DNA of 64,000 nt from Stomorhina lunata (lineage: Eukaryota; Arthropoda; Insecta; Diptera; Rhiniidae), in contig OW121744.1 in the NCBI GenBank assembly GCA_933228675.1, forward strand, positions 22,105,536 to 22,169,535, written 5' to 3'. The translations under genes and the position numbers were made by a program. Of this stretch, positions 34,601 to 44,755 are shown one piece after another (the first letter of the stretch is position 1; each line of letters opens with the position of its first letter). Below the pieces are notes generated by a model. That model had not been told where the DNA came from and ran no database searches. It was given only the letters and a program-made list of their open reading frames with translations.

Positions 34601-35529
34601 GTAAAATTTTGCTTTTATAGTAAAATTTTCAAATTTTTCCTTTTTATAGCAAAATTTTCAAATTTTAATTTTTCAATTTACTCAAATTTCAGAAATTCGT
34701 TTACCCACAATCATTTCAAGACGGGCGTCGCCTCTTTGCCGCCTATCACACAAAACAGAAACGCACGGATATGAAACGTCGCCAATTTCGAGATATGTAT
34801 AAGAAACTTCAAATCAAACGCATTGTAAGGCGTTCGCATAAAGTTTCCATTAAATCGGATACAAAGGACACATCCTCGTACAGTTCACAACACAATTTAG
34901 TCTTAGATACACAATTTTCATCTTCGAATTTCTCATTACCTCTGGTAACTGATATTGACCTGATCGGCTGTGAGAGAACCACAAAATCTTGCGTAGGCAC
35001 TGTCTACAATCAAAGGCCCTTTTATGTCTACTTGGGTAAACATACACCGCCATGTTGTTTGGACAAACTGAAGACCACCTTCAATCATGTCCTGGAGGAA
35101 TTTGAAAATGTGGGTATTCGCTATTGGCTGGATAATCAGGCCCTGAGAACGGCCATTGATACAAATCAATTGTCACCGGATGCCTTTGATATTGATGTCA
35201 GTTTCAATGTAGACGATTTGGAACGTTCAAATTCCCTTAAGAAGTCTCAAACTAAGCCCTATGTAGATAATGAGGGCTTCTATTGGATCAAGGCGACCGA
35301 TGGTCATTATTTCAAGGTGCAATTTTCGAAAATCAATCAGATCGGTGTTAATCTCTTGCCCTTCGAAATAACCGGTAATGAGGTGAAACCGAATGGTTTC
35401 TTCGGCTGGAAGGCAAAATCTTTTTCGGCCGATTTCTTGCATCCGATGTCAACGGTGCTATTTTTGGGTAAAAATATCATGTGTCCCAATAATGTGAGAG
35501 ATTATTTAGAGTTTAAGAATATACAGTAA
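30857..35529 (+). CDS. FKRP: Fukutin-related protein (FKRP; fly CG15651 type)
   Basis: Type II Golgi membrane protein of the LicD/fukutin family; vertebrate FKRP transfers ribitol-5-phosphate from CDP-ribitol to the O-mannosyl glycan of alpha-dystroglycan. Three exons (30857-31654, 31719-31835, 34693-35529), all in phase 0, give 583 aa (human protein 495). Start ATG 30857 is followed by a signal anchor (AKLIVLLIVIANLILFYYSW). Exon 3 has Cys-x6-Cys, 21 residues to a CC pair (CERTTKSC ... PPCC), the exact spacing of the FKRP zinc-finger loop. GIRYWLD and FDIDVSF (Asp about 471 and 473) correspond to the substrate/metal site of the LicD fold, and CPNNVRDYLEFK to the C-terminal signature. The Gly-rich loop of vertebrate FKRP is replaced by NQALRTAIDTN. 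There is a Gln tract near residue 56. Intron 2 is filled by a 28-bp array. Confidence 0.92.
31719..31835 (+). CDS. FKRP: FKRP exon 2
   Basis: 39 codons, FLQKHAVLVDVAVLREMPEP onward; acceptor TTTCTTTTAG, donor ATCAGT|GTAAGT. It is outside the long ORFs but phase and homology fit. Confidence 0.87.
31856..34680. repeat. 28-bp AT-rich array in FKRP intron 2
   Basis: About 100 units of 28 bp built from TAAAATTTTCAAAATTTT plus GCTTTTATAG. Early units (to ~32500) are diverged (AC, AT or CT at the GC position); later units are mostly GC. A block with CTTCAATAAAAAA, CAAGATTTTGC and CTCTTAAAGT variants occurs twice with an offset of 726 bp (for example 33811 and 34537). Confidence 0.96.
34693..35529 (+). 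CDS. FKRP: FKRP exon 3, LicD catalytic region
   Basis: Starts KFVYPQSFQDGRRLF after the acceptor CAAATTTCAG, immediately right of the 28-bp array, and runs to TAA at 35527-35529. It carries the zinc-loop cysteines and the DxD. Confidence 0.92.
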   Translation, partial: KFVYPQSFQDGRRLFAAYHTKQKRTDMKRRQFRDMYKKLQIKRIVRRSHKVSIKSDTKDTSSYSSQHNLVLDTQFSSSNFSLPLVTDIDLIGCERTTKSCVGTVYNQRPFYVYLGKHTPPCCLDKLKTTFNHVLEEFENVGIRYWLDNQALRTAIDTNQLSPDAFDIDVSFNVDDLERSNSLKKSQTKPYVDNEGFYWIKATDGHYFKVQFSKINQIGVNLLPFEITGNEVKPNGFFGWKAKSFSADFLHPMSTVLFLGKNIMCPNNVRDYLEFKNIQ

Positions 35530-35934
35530 AATAATGATGATTCTATGCAAGTGCTGAAGTGTTTTTTAGGTTAGAATTAATTTTCAAAATTTTCGAAATT
35601 TCTTAAAATTGTCTTTTTTTCTTAAAAGAAGTTTAAGAATTTGGTAATACAAAATTTAGTTTAATTATTTTTTTCTGCTATAAATATTTTGAAACTAATT
35701 TTGAAACTAATTTTGATACCTTGAGATAGAAAAAAAGTTAAAATAATATTATAATTAATATTATCCAAATACTATATTCCTATGCTATATGTTATTATAT
35801 TATGACTGTCTGTATCATATTTTTTTATTCAAGGAATTGCTTTTTAGTTAACAAATTTTATTAGTTTATGAAAATAATAATCACAAAAACAATATACAAA
35901 TCAATTGTTTTATTTTCTAAATATTTAAAATTTT
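35530..35934. other. FKRP 3' flank
   Basis: AT-rich, presumed 3' UTR. I see no AATAAA that clearly serves FKRP. Confidence 0.4.
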
Positions 35935-37378
35935 GCCTTTTATAGTAAAAATTCCAAAATTTTGGTTTTATTGTAAATTTTTACTTTTTGTAGTAAAATT
36001 TTGCTTTTTATAGTAAAATTGCCAAAATTTTGGTTTTATAGTAAAATTTTACTTTTTATAGTAAAATTTTCAAAATTCTGCTTTTATAGTAAAATTTTCA
36101 AAATTTTACTTTTATAGTAAAATTTTCAAAATTTTACTTTTATAGTAAAATTTTCAAAATTTTACTTTTATAGTAAAATTTTCAAAATTTTACTTTTATA
36201 GTAAAATTTTCAAAATTTTACTTTTATAGTAAAATTTTCAAAATTTTACTTTTATAGTAAAATTTTCAAAATTTTACTTTTATAATAAAATTTTCAAAAT
36301 TTTACTTTTATAGTAGAATTTTCAAGATTTAAATTTTTATAGTAAAATTTTCAAAATTTTACTTTTATAGTAAAATTTTCAAAATTTTACTTTTATAGTA
36401 AAATTTTCAAAATTTTACTTTTATAGTAAAATTTTCAAAATTTTACTTTTATAGTAAAATTTTCAAAATTTTACTTTTATAGTAAAATTTTCAAAATTTT
36501 ACTTTTATAGTAAAATTTTCAAAATTTTACTTTTATAGTAAAATTTTCAAAATTTTACTTTTATAGTAAAATTTTCAAAATTTTACTTTTATAGTAAAAT
36601 TTTCAAAATTTTACTTTTATAGTAAAATTTTCAAAATTTTACTTTTATAGTAAAATTTTTCAAATTTTACTTTTATAGTAAAATTTTTCAAATTTTACTT
36701 TTATAGTAAAATTTTCAAAATTTTACTTTTATAGTAAAATTTTCAAAATTTTACTTTTATAGTAAAATTTTCAAAATTTTACTTTTATAGTAAAATTTTC
36801 AAAATTTTACTTTTATAGTAAAATTTTCAAAATTTTACTTTTATAGTAAAATTTTCAAAATTTTACTTTTATAGTAAAATTTTCAAAATTTTACTTTTAT
36901 AGTAAAATTTTCAAAATTTTACTTTTATAGTAAAATTTTCAAAATTTTACTTTTATAGTAAAATTTTCAAAATTTTACTTTTATAGTAAAATTTTCAAAA
37001 TTTTACTTTTATAGTAAAATTTTCAAAATTTTACTTTTATAGTAAAATTTTCAAAATTTTACTTTTATAGTAAAATTTTCAAAATTTTACTTTTATAGTA
37101 AAATTTTCAAAATTTTACTTTTATAGTAAAATTTTCAAAATTTTACTTTTATAATAAAATTTAAAAAATTTTTCTTTTATAATAAAATTTTCAAAATTTT
37201 ACTTTTATAATAAAATTTTCAAAATTTGACTTTTATATTAAAATTTTCAAAATTTTACTTTTATAGTAAAATTTTCAAAATTTTACTTTTATAGTAAAAT
37301 TTTCAAAATTTTACTTTTATAGTAAAATTTTCAAAATTTTACTTTTATAGTGAAATTTTTAAAATTTTACTTTTATAG
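35935..37378. repeat. 28-bp array, AC subtype, left part
   Basis: Same 28-bp period as in FKRP intron 2 but almost all units have AC (ACTTTTATAG) where the intron array has GC. Very homogeneous from 36100 to 37140. The BEL element interrupts it at 37378; the array continues at 45366. Confidence 0.96.
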
Positions 37379-37741
37379 TGTTTATGCATGCTATGTTAGT
37401 TTCATAATTATATTTGTAAATTATTAGTTTTTCTTACAAACCCTATGAATTGATCTTTAGAACACCCTGTGTCCTAAAGCTCTCCCTCCCATTGGAACGG
37501 GAGTTATTGAAAGTTCTCTCTCTTCGTTAAGAAGAGCAAATTTGGTATTTTTAAAGTTATCATGGGAAGAATTTTTTTTAACAAGTTCAGTGCTGGATCT
37601 ACCACGAAATACTCAAGGTGATTGTTACCCCCATTTAACATAAAATAAATTGAATTATAAATTAATAAAATATATTGTGGTCTTTTAACTTTGGCATCTC
37701 CGGAAACATTTTTCATCATTTTTATCATCCCCGCCTGAACA
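37379..37741 (+). repeat. BEL 5' LTR
   Basis: Begins TGTTTATGCATGC and ends CCCCGCCTGAACA, canonical TG...CA. Confidence 0.93.
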
Positions 37742-37745
37742 TTTT

Positions 37746-37765
37746 GCTGGTCCATTCGAGAACCG
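37746..37765 (+). promoter_or_regulatory. Candidate BEL primer-binding site
   Basis: TGGTCCATTCGAGAACC lies a few bases after the LTR and starts with TGG as tRNA-primed sites do. I cannot assign the tRNA. Confidence 0.45.
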
Positions 37766-37901
37766 GATTCAACACCAGGAAAGGAATTTTCTGCTCTAAT
37801 CTATTTTTGGAAAGTGATTACTTGTGTAAGCCATCCCCCCAATATACGCTTAAAAATCCACGGACTCCAGAAAAAAAAAAGCAAGTAAAAAATTGAAGAA
37901 T

Positions 37902-37912
37902 TAAAGTGAGTA
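37902..37912 (+). promoter_or_regulatory. Candidate 5' splice site in BEL leader
   Basis: TAAAGTGAGTAT fits the donor consensus (GTGAGT). It could pair with the acceptor at 44270 to remove gag-pol and express the downstream ORF. Confidence 0.5.
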
Positions 37913-38974
37913 TAAAATTTTGTATAAGGTCTTTAAACACGTAATATACAAATTTATTATTAATCTTGTGAACTCTGTGCTTTTTACCGTGATTTTTACC
38001 GTTTTTTGAATTCGCCTTAAATTTTTTATAAAATTAAATACCGTAAGATAAGAGTGGAAATATTTCACCATAGTGAATAAAAGTCCCCAAAAATAGAAAA
38101 CTTAAACATATATTTTTATAAAAGTGAATGCCTATACATACTCTTACCAAAGTTCGTAAAGTTTTTAAAACAGAAATCTCTTGAGAATTAAAAAATTTGT
38201 ATTCAAATTTGAGTAAAAACAATTTTCTGAAACTTGCCTACAAAATAATTGAATTTATTTTTACATCGGAGAATTTTCTACCAACGCATTTTTAATCGAA
38301 TAGTACTATATACATTTTAATTCGAATTTGCATGTTTCTAAAAGCCATTACTATTTTTATACAGTGCGCTATTAAAATTTTAAAATAAAAATCTACGCTA
38401 ATTTTAAACAATTGTCTACAATATTTTTTTTTATTCTCTTTCTAAAACTCGATTTAAAATTAAATATTTCCAATCGCTCTCAGTAGAGTGAGAACGACTC
38501 TCTTATTTTCGAAATCGCTTCATGTTCGAAAATTACAGCAGTTTTTATCACAGTTTTATTTGCTCTTATCCATAAATTTCTCTCTCTCTCTCCCGCTCTA
38601 TGTATAAATCGTTTTTATATCACTTTGTTTTTTAAAATTAAACACAAATCCCTTTAAAATTTTTAAATATTTTCGAAGTTCTTTATGAGTGTTAACTAAT
38701 TACGTTACTTTAATTTCAAAACCTCTCTTTAATTCCTAAAACCGCTTTAAACTTTAAAATTAAAAGTTGGTTTGTTAAAATTAATCTCTCCTCTCTTTAC
38801 TAAATTTTCGAATACTTCGCAATAATATATCTCAATCATATCATTTTATTACTCTTATTTTGAACATTAACCCATTGTGGTAACAACGTTCCTATTTTTT
38901 CTTGATATTTTCGGAACATTTGTTATTACATTGCCAATACGTTTTCACCTCAATCCTTAGATCCCTATTTTATA

Positions 38975-41900
38975 ATGTCAGAGCTAGAGTCGTTTATACG
39001 TGCATCTGATCGCGTTGTGGAATTTAATGCATATTTTTCGGAGCTGTCCCCCGATCAGCATACTGTTCACACATTAGAAGTCCAAAAGGATGAAATTGTT
39101 CACCTTTGGACAACATTGCGTACTTCGTATGACCATCTTTTAGACAGGATAAGCTCTTTAGAGGAAGATATTAACCTCGAAACGGTTAAGAATAAGTTTT
39201 ATGTAGCTTATAGTGCTCATCTGAAATGTCTCTCTAAAGCTAATGAACATCTGGATGCATTAAAGAGTCGTTCGGTGAATTTGACTGACCATGTAGCATC
39301 CAGAGCCCCGGTAATGACCCGAATAAACCTTCCACCCTGTGATATGGAGAACTTCTTAGGAGATTACGACTCTTGGCCTACCTTTCGGGACCAATTCACA
39401 GCCCTTTATGGTGGACAGGAACACATTCCTCCCGTGGAAAAGCTTTGCCATCTCCTAAAGAAAACCAAAGGTGAACCCCATGAAATCGTGAAATCTTGCC
39501 CGTTCACAAATGCTGGTTTTCAGATGGCTTGGAAAAACTTAGAGGATCGGTACGAAAACCAAAGGGTTCTAATTAATGCGCAGCTAAAAATTCTTTTTGG
39601 CTTAACACCTATTTCAAAGGAGACCGGCCCGAATATTAAAACACTTCAGCGCACAGTTAATAACTGTGTCTCGAACTTATCCCTGCTCCATATTGATACG
39701 GACAATTGGGATGTTATTTTTGTCTACTTGTGTTCTACATGTTTACCCGATACCACACTTAACCTCTGGGAACAATCATTACGAAATAGCTCCGACTTGC
39801 CAACCTGGAAGGATATGGACGCTTTTTTGACAAGCCGTTTCCACACACTCGAGTCCGTTAGCGACATACGGTCTAACAATTTATCGTCAAATCTTCCTAA
39901 AAAGCCCCAGCTGCCTAAATCAGACAACTTTCGTGATTTCCGCAAGGTAAATTCATTCCAGACAAATGTGTCCTCGAACAAAACCAAATGTTCTTTGTGT
40001 CAGGATTTTCACCCCCTACGTTTGTGCTCCACCTTCCTGCGTATGTCTGTTGAGGATCGATTTGCAACTGTCAAATCCCAAAACCGTTGCACAAATTGCC
40101 TTGCTACATCTCATGAATTTAAAAAATGCAAAAGTCCCTACGTTTGCTCTGTATGTAAAATGAAACATCATTCGCTTTTACATCGGCCCTCCTCACCAAC
40201 GTCGAATCAAAACCCTCAAACGAACTCGACACCCCCTAATAATGCGTCAAATGTTGGACCATCTACTTTGAACACTTACCCCTCACATTCAACACAATAT
40301 CCTCAACCATCAACTTCATCTGAGGCCGCAAGGATGCGTCAATCCTTTTCTACTCACATACAGTCCGCTCAATCTAGTACGATGATTCTTGGAACAGCCT
40401 TGGTCAATATAAGTGTTGAAGGTTTTAGCTACCCCGTTAGGGCGCTTATAGATCCTGCATCTGAAGCTTCATTCATATCAAGGTTTCTTCAAAGAAAGTT
40501 GTCATTGCCCTCTACAATTGCCCACACACACATCGTTGGTCTAAGTGGATCTGTTGCTGCTACAGCAACTCGAATCAGTACTGTTCAAATAAAATCACCT
40601 TTAGAACCAACTTTTGAGACTGATGTTGACGTTTATGTTGTTGACAAACTTACTGGACAGTTACCATTTCAACCTCTCTCGACATCTAGTTGTTCTGAAT
40701 TCTCAGGGTTACCAATGGCTGATAACATTCATCGGTCGTCGACTCAAATCGATCTTCTTCTGGGTTGCGATGTTTATCCTCGGATTATTCGAAACGGAGT
40801 TCGCTGGAACCGAGACAAATCTCTCGTTGCACAGTGTAGCGCTTTTGGTTGGATAATAACTGGTCACACTTCTTTTCCCTCTGCCAATTCTGCAGTAGCT
40901 TCGTTTTTTAATAAACTCGATATCGACCACTTGCTCAATCGCTTTTGGGAGATCGAAGAGGTTCCTCGACCTAAACAGATTTCTGATGACGACAAATACT
41001 GCGAAGAGCTTTTCCAAAAAACAACATATCGCGACGGAGCAGGTCGTTTTGTGGTTTCTCTTCCATTTATACGCTCTTTTCTTAAGCAAAAATACCTAGG
41101 TCAATCTCGTAACATTGCTTTCTCTCAGTTTACTAGAAATGAAACTCGTTTGTGTAAGAATATAGAGTCAAAGTCTAAATATGATAGTGTAATATTGGAA
41201 TATTTAACACTTAATCATATGAAAATTGTAACCCCGGATTTTTCCACAAACCCCCATTCTTATTACCTACCCCATCACGCCGTATTGAAGCCTGATAGTA
41301 CTACTACTAAGTTAAGAGTGGTTTTTAATGCCTCTTCTCCCACATCAAATGGCGTCAGTCTAAATGATGTTCTCTACCCCGGTCCGGTTTTACAAGCCGA
41401 TTTAACCACTCTTATTTTAAGATGGCGACTTTTTAAGTACGTTTTTAATGCGGATATCGAAAAGATGTACCGCCAAATACTAGTAAACCCCGAGCATACC
41501 CCTTATCAACGGATTTTGTTCCGTGATTCACCCCATGAAGAAGTTAAGGACTTCGAGCTTAGCACTGTAACATTTGGTGTTAATTGTGCCCCTTATCTGG
41601 CAATTCGAACATTGCTAGAATTAGCTAGTCAATGCGAAAAGAATCACCCCCATGTTTCAGACATTATTCGCCACTATATGTATGTAGATGATGTGTTGTT
41701 TGGAGCCCATGATATAGGTGGAGCTATCAAATCCCGAAATGACCTCATCGAGGTACTAATCTCAGCAGGTTTCCCTCTAAGAAAGTGGACAGCCAATAAC
41801 ACACTCATTCTGAAAGATCTACCCCCCGAGCATTTATTAAACGCAGAGTTTTTAAACCTTTCCGACTCTTGTACATCGAAACCATTAGGTTTACGATGGA

Positions 41901-44248
41901 ACGCTGGGCATGACATTTTCTATTTTACACCCCTAAAACATCTTTGCACAAATAACTTTACAAAACGGGCAGTTTTGTCAGAAATCGCCAAGTTATTTGA
42001 CCCCGCTGGATGGCTAGCTCCGAAGTTGATTGTTGCGAAAATGCTTATGCAACAAATCTGGAAAGATGGTACGGAATGGGACGAAGTTATAAAACCCCAA
42101 ACTTTGAAACAATGGACTAATTTTCTGGAAGATTATCCAAATATTGACCGTATCAAGATCCCTAGATTTCTGAATTACCACCCATCTTTTTCAATCGAAA
42201 TTCACGGTTTTTGTGACGCATCGGAAAAGGCGTATGCTGCTACCCTTTACATTCGCTGTGAGACACCAGAAGGCAAAGTTTTCACACATCTGTTAGCCTC
42301 AAAAACTAAAGTTGCACCAATCAAGTATATCACATTACCCCGAAAAGAGCTTTGTGGTGCTGAACTTCTGGCTAGAATGTTCAAACACTTTAAAACCGAA
42401 TTCCCTTTGACGAACTATCGCTTTTCCATGTGGTCTGACTCTACCATTGTTTTAGCCTGGTTACAGAAACCTCCTTATCACTGGACCACTTTTGTAGCCA
42501 ACCGCACAGCTTCGATTTTAGAGAAAGTAGGAGCTAGTATTTGGTCACACGTTGATTCCAAGGACAATCCTGCCGATATAGCATCTCGTGGATGCAGTGC
42601 CAACGAGCTGATCGAAAACAAATTGTGGTGGCATGGTCCCTCGTGGTTAGGATTACCTCATCAAGACTGGCCTGTCAACAATAATAGCTTCGAAACTAGC
42701 GAAGAAGTTAAACCCATTCGAGCACATGTCTCTAAAGTCTCCCGTACTGATATCTTGGACCGCTTTTCAGATTTGCCCCGGGCCATAAGAGTCTTATGCT
42801 ATGTTTTTCGTTTTTTTCATCGTGTTCATAGCGTACACCGTCAGAATTACCGATATGCCTCGAATATGCTACAGCAATCTGAAATTAAATTTGTAAAAGA
42901 TCGACTTACAACTCTTTGCCAGCGTTTGCATTTTTCTGAATATGATTCGCTATCTCGTGGTTCTGTACTTTCTCGAAAAGATACTCTATTGCGTTTTAAT
43001 CCATTTATTGACGATGTTGGCGTTTTGAGAGCAAATGGTAGATTGTCTCAGTCTCTGATTCTCAACTACGATGAGAAATTCCCTAAGATACTACCTTATT
43101 CAGGAAGATTTACCCGTTTATATCTTGAAATGATGCATAAATACTCCCTTCATGGTGGAAATTCTCTAATGACTCGTTTAATGCGGAGAGAGTTCTGGGT
43201 CCCTAAGTTGAGAAATTTAGTCAAAACGATAATTCACAACTGTAAAACGTGTGTAGTGCATAAACATCAAACAGGCCGACAAATAATGGCAGCACTTCCT
43301 GTAGAAAGATCCACTTTTTCTCGACCTTTTACATGCACTGGGGTCGATTTTGCCGGCCCCTTCGACATCAAATCTTACGCTGGTCGTGGTTTTAGGATAT
43401 CTAAGGGTTATGTTCTAGTGTTTGTTTGTTTCTCCTCTAAAGCGATTCACTTAGAAGTTACTAGCGAAATCTCTACTAACGCTTTTTTAGCAGCATTTGC
43501 TCGGTTTTTCTCCCGCCGTGGCTGTCCCTCGTCTATGTACTCAGACAACGGCACGGCTTTCGTAGGAGCGGTTAACACTTTGTTACACGATCGAACTCAA
43601 TTTCTAACTTCTGTACGTCATGAGTTACTCTCACAACACGTCTTCCAGAATCTTGACTGGCATTTTAATCCTCCTGGTGCCCCCCACATGGGTGGCTTGT
43701 GGGAAGCAGGAGTGAAAAGTTTCAAGTTACACTTAAAGAAAATTACCAACTGCCAAACTTTTACATTTGAAGAGTTCAGCACTATGTTAGCCCGAATAGA
43801 AGCCTGTCTGAACTCTAGGCCCCTTTGTCCTATTAGTGATGACCCTGCGGAGCTCAACGCTCTAACTCCGGGTCATTTCCTAGTAGGAACCCCACTTCTA
43901 TCCCCAGCAGAACCCGACGCTACTGACATGACCGCAAGTCACGCGAACAGATGGCAAAAATTAAAGATCCTTCACCATCGCTTTGCATTAATATGGAAGG
44001 ATGAATATCTTAAGGAGTTGCATAAGCGCAATAAATGGCAACTCCCTGAAAGAGATTTTAGAATAAACGACTTGGTTGTAATTAGGCGCGAAAATCTACC
44101 TCCTACCCAATGGCAACTAGGTAGAATAGAAAAGGTAACACCCGGTTCTGACTCCAAAGTAAGAGTTGCACAAGTTCGTACATCACGAGGGCTAGTAGTC
44201 AGACCCATAGTCAAACTCGTTTTACTACCAACAGATGGAACAAATTAA
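38975..44248 (+). CDS. BEL/Pao gag-pol polyprotein, 1757 aa
   Basis: Gag (DUF1759-like) runs to about residue 330, then three Cys-rich knuckles at about 339-402 (CSLCQDFHPLRLC, CTNCLATSHEFKKC, CSVCKMKHHSLLH). The protease-like region has RALIDPASEASFIS (Asp about 493), with D-P-A rather than D-S/T-G, a form I associate with insect BEL elements. RT has YVDD at about 903-906; RNase H begins around CDASEKAYAA (Asp about 1081). Integrase has an HHCC-type start (HGG...CKTC), then Asp in GVDFAGPF (about 1458), Asp in SDNGTAF (about 1524) and Glu in GGLWEAGVK (about 1577). A DUF5641-type C-terminus (INDLVVIRRENLPPTQWQLG) ends the protein. No stops or frameshifts. Start ATG 38975 is the first in frame. 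Confidence 0.95.
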   Translation: MSELESFIRASDRVVEFNAYFSELSPDQHTVHTLEVQKDEIVHLWTTLRTSYDHLLDRISSLEEDINLETVKNKFYVAYSAHLKCLSKANEHLDALKSRSVNLTDHVASRAPVMTRINLPPCDMENFLGDYDSWPTFRDQFTALYGGQEHIPPVEKLCHLLKKTKGEPHEIVKSCPFTNAGFQMAWKNLEDRYENQRVLINAQLKILFGLTPISKETGPNIKTLQRTVNNCVSNLSLLHIDTDNWDVIFVYLCSTCLPDTTLNLWEQSLRNSSDLPTWKDMDAFLTSRFHTLESVSDIRSNNLSSNLPKKPQLPKSDNFRDFRKVNSFQTNVSSNKTKCSLCQDFHPLRLCSTFLRMSVEDRFATVKSQNRCTNCLATSHEFKKCKSPYVCSVCKMKHHSLLHRPSSPTSNQNPQTNSTPPNNASNVGPSTLNTYPSHSTQYPQPSTSSEAARMRQSFSTHIQSAQSSTMILGTALVNISVEGFSYPVRALIDPASEASFISRFLQRKLSLPSTIAHTHIVGLSGSVAATATRISTVQIKSPLEPTFETDVDVYVVDKLTGQLPFQPLSTSSCSEFSGLPMADNIHRSSTQIDLLLGCDVYPRIIRNGVRWNRDKSLVAQCSAFGWIITGHTSFPSANSAVASFFNKLDIDHLLNRFWEIEEVPRPKQISDDDKYCEELFQKTTYRDGAGRFVVSLPFIRSFLKQKYLGQSRNIAFSQFTRNETRLCKNIESKSKYDSVILEYLTLNHMKIVTPDFSTNPHSYYLPHHAVLKPDSTTTKLRVVFNASSPTSNGVSLNDVLYPGPVLQADLTTLILRWRLFKYVFNADIEKMYRQILVNPEHTPYQRILFRDSPHEEVKDFELSTVTFGVNCAPYLAIRTLLELASQCEKNHPHVSDIIRHYMYVDDVLFGAHDIGGAIKSRNDLIEVLISAGFPLRKWTANNTLILKDLPPEHLLNAEFLNLSDSCTSKPLGLRWNAGHDIFYFTPLKHLCTNNFTKRAVLSEIAKLFDPAGWLAPKLIVAKMLMQQIWKDGTEWDEVIKPQTLKQWTNFLEDYPNIDRIKIPRFLNYHPSFSIEIHGFCDASEKAYAATLYIRCETPEGKVFTHLLASKTKVAPIKYITLPRKELCGAELLARMFKHFKTEFPLTNYRFSMWSDSTIVLAWLQKPPYHWTTFVANRTASILEKVGASIWSHVDSKDNPADIASRGCSANELIENKLWWHGPSWLGLPHQDWPVNNNSFETSEEVKPIRAHVSKVSRTDILDRFSDLPRAIRVLCYVFRFFHRVHSVHRQNYRYASNMLQQSEIKFVKDRLTTLCQRLHFSEYDSLSRGSVLSRKDTLLRFNPFIDDVGVLRANGRLSQSLILNYDEKFPKILPYSGRFTRLYLEMMHKYSLHGGNSLMTRLMRREFWVPKLRNLVKTIIHNCKTCVVHKHQTGRQIMAALPVERSTFSRPFTCTGVDFAGPFDIKSYAGRGFRISKGYVLVFVCFSSKAIHLEVTSEISTNAFLAAFARFFSRRGCPSSMYSDNGTAFVGAVNTLLHDRTQFLTSVRHELLSQHVFQNLDWHFNPPGAPHMGGLWEAGVKSFKLHLKKITNCQTFTFEEFSTMLARIEACLNSRPLCPISDDPAELNALTPGHFLVGTPLLSPAEPDATDMTASHANRWQKLKILHHRFALIWKDEYLKELHKRNKWQLPERDFRINDLVVIRRENLPPTQWQLGRIEKVTPGSDSKVRVAQVRTSRGLVVRPIVKLVLLPTDGTN

Positions 44249-44275
44249 TGCTTATTTCTTTTATTTACAGTCACG
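44249..44275 (+). promoter_or_regulatory. 3' splice site upstream of the second BEL ORF
   Basis: CTTATTTCTTTTATTTACAG ends at 44270, a strong pyrimidine tract plus CAG, five bases before ATG 44276. It lies in the gap between the gag-pol stop and the ORF, where it has no coding constraint. Confidence 0.6.
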
Positions 44276-44755
44276 ATGGCAACTCCACCCCGCCGCCTTA
44301 AAATCAACCGTGAAAGCTCCGCGTCAACATCAGCACCAACACAGAAGCCGAAATCATCAACTCAAAACTCCCAACGTAGACATAAAGATTGTCGCTATTG
44401 CGACCAGGAGCATCCGCTGCGGAAGTGTTTTCGCTTTCGGCGACTAGCTGTACAAGAACGCTGGAGTGTGGTTCGTCGTTTTGGGTATTGTTTCAATTGC
44501 CTTGCCCACTCTCATATGGTCAAGAATTGTAAAAGTCGAGACAGATGTAAAATATGTCTGGACGAACACCACACGCTTTTACATAATGAGAAGAGAACCA
44601 AAAGAAAGCCCAAACCACCCGTCAACAAACACCAGAAGCAGTTTTCAACTCGTCCTCGTTTGCCTTATAAAACTGAAATCAGGGACACTCCGCAGGCAGA
44701 AAGTACTTCTAATGGTGCTCCAACTATTGTCATAAACGTATCATCAAAAAATTAA
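44276..44755 (+). CDS. Second BEL ORF: nucleocapsid-like CCHC protein, 159 aa
   Basis: Basic protein starting MATPPRRLKINRESS. Residues about 38-101 hold CRYCDQEHPLRKC, CFNCLAHSHMVKNC and CKICLDEHHTLLH, which follow the order and spacing of the three knuckles in the element's own gag (about 339-402) but with clearly different residues between them, so this is a diverged duplicate of the nucleocapsid, not a frame artefact. A Lys/Arg-rich stretch (KRTKRKPKPPVNKHQKQ) follows. It occupies the position of env in retroviruses; no signal peptide or membrane helix is present. The role is unknown; RNA or DNA binding is inferred. Confidence 0.8.
   Translation: MATPPRRLKINRESSASTSAPTQKPKSSTQNSQRRHKDCRYCDQEHPLRKCFRFRRLAVQERWSVVRRFGYCFNCLAHSHMVKNCKSRDRCKICLDEHHTLLHNEKRTKRKPKPPVNKHQKQFSTRPRLPYKTEIRDTPQAESTSNGAPTIVINVSSKN

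Larger units (their letters stand above)
37742..38974 (+). other. BEL leader region, 1.2 kb
   Basis: Long untranslated leader before gag with no ORF of note. It holds the candidate 5' splice site AAA|GTGAGTAT at 37905/37906. Confidence 0.7.

Noticed and set aside
34809..35442. Several minus-strand ORFs
   Set aside because: Antisense shadows of FKRP exon 3.
39724..44214. Minus-strand and shifted ORFs across the BEL element
   Set aside because: All overlap the single long gag-pol frame, which carries all motifs.
44276..44755. Second BEL ORF as an env gene
   Set aside because: No signal peptide, no membrane helix, only 159 aa, and clear CCHC knuckles.
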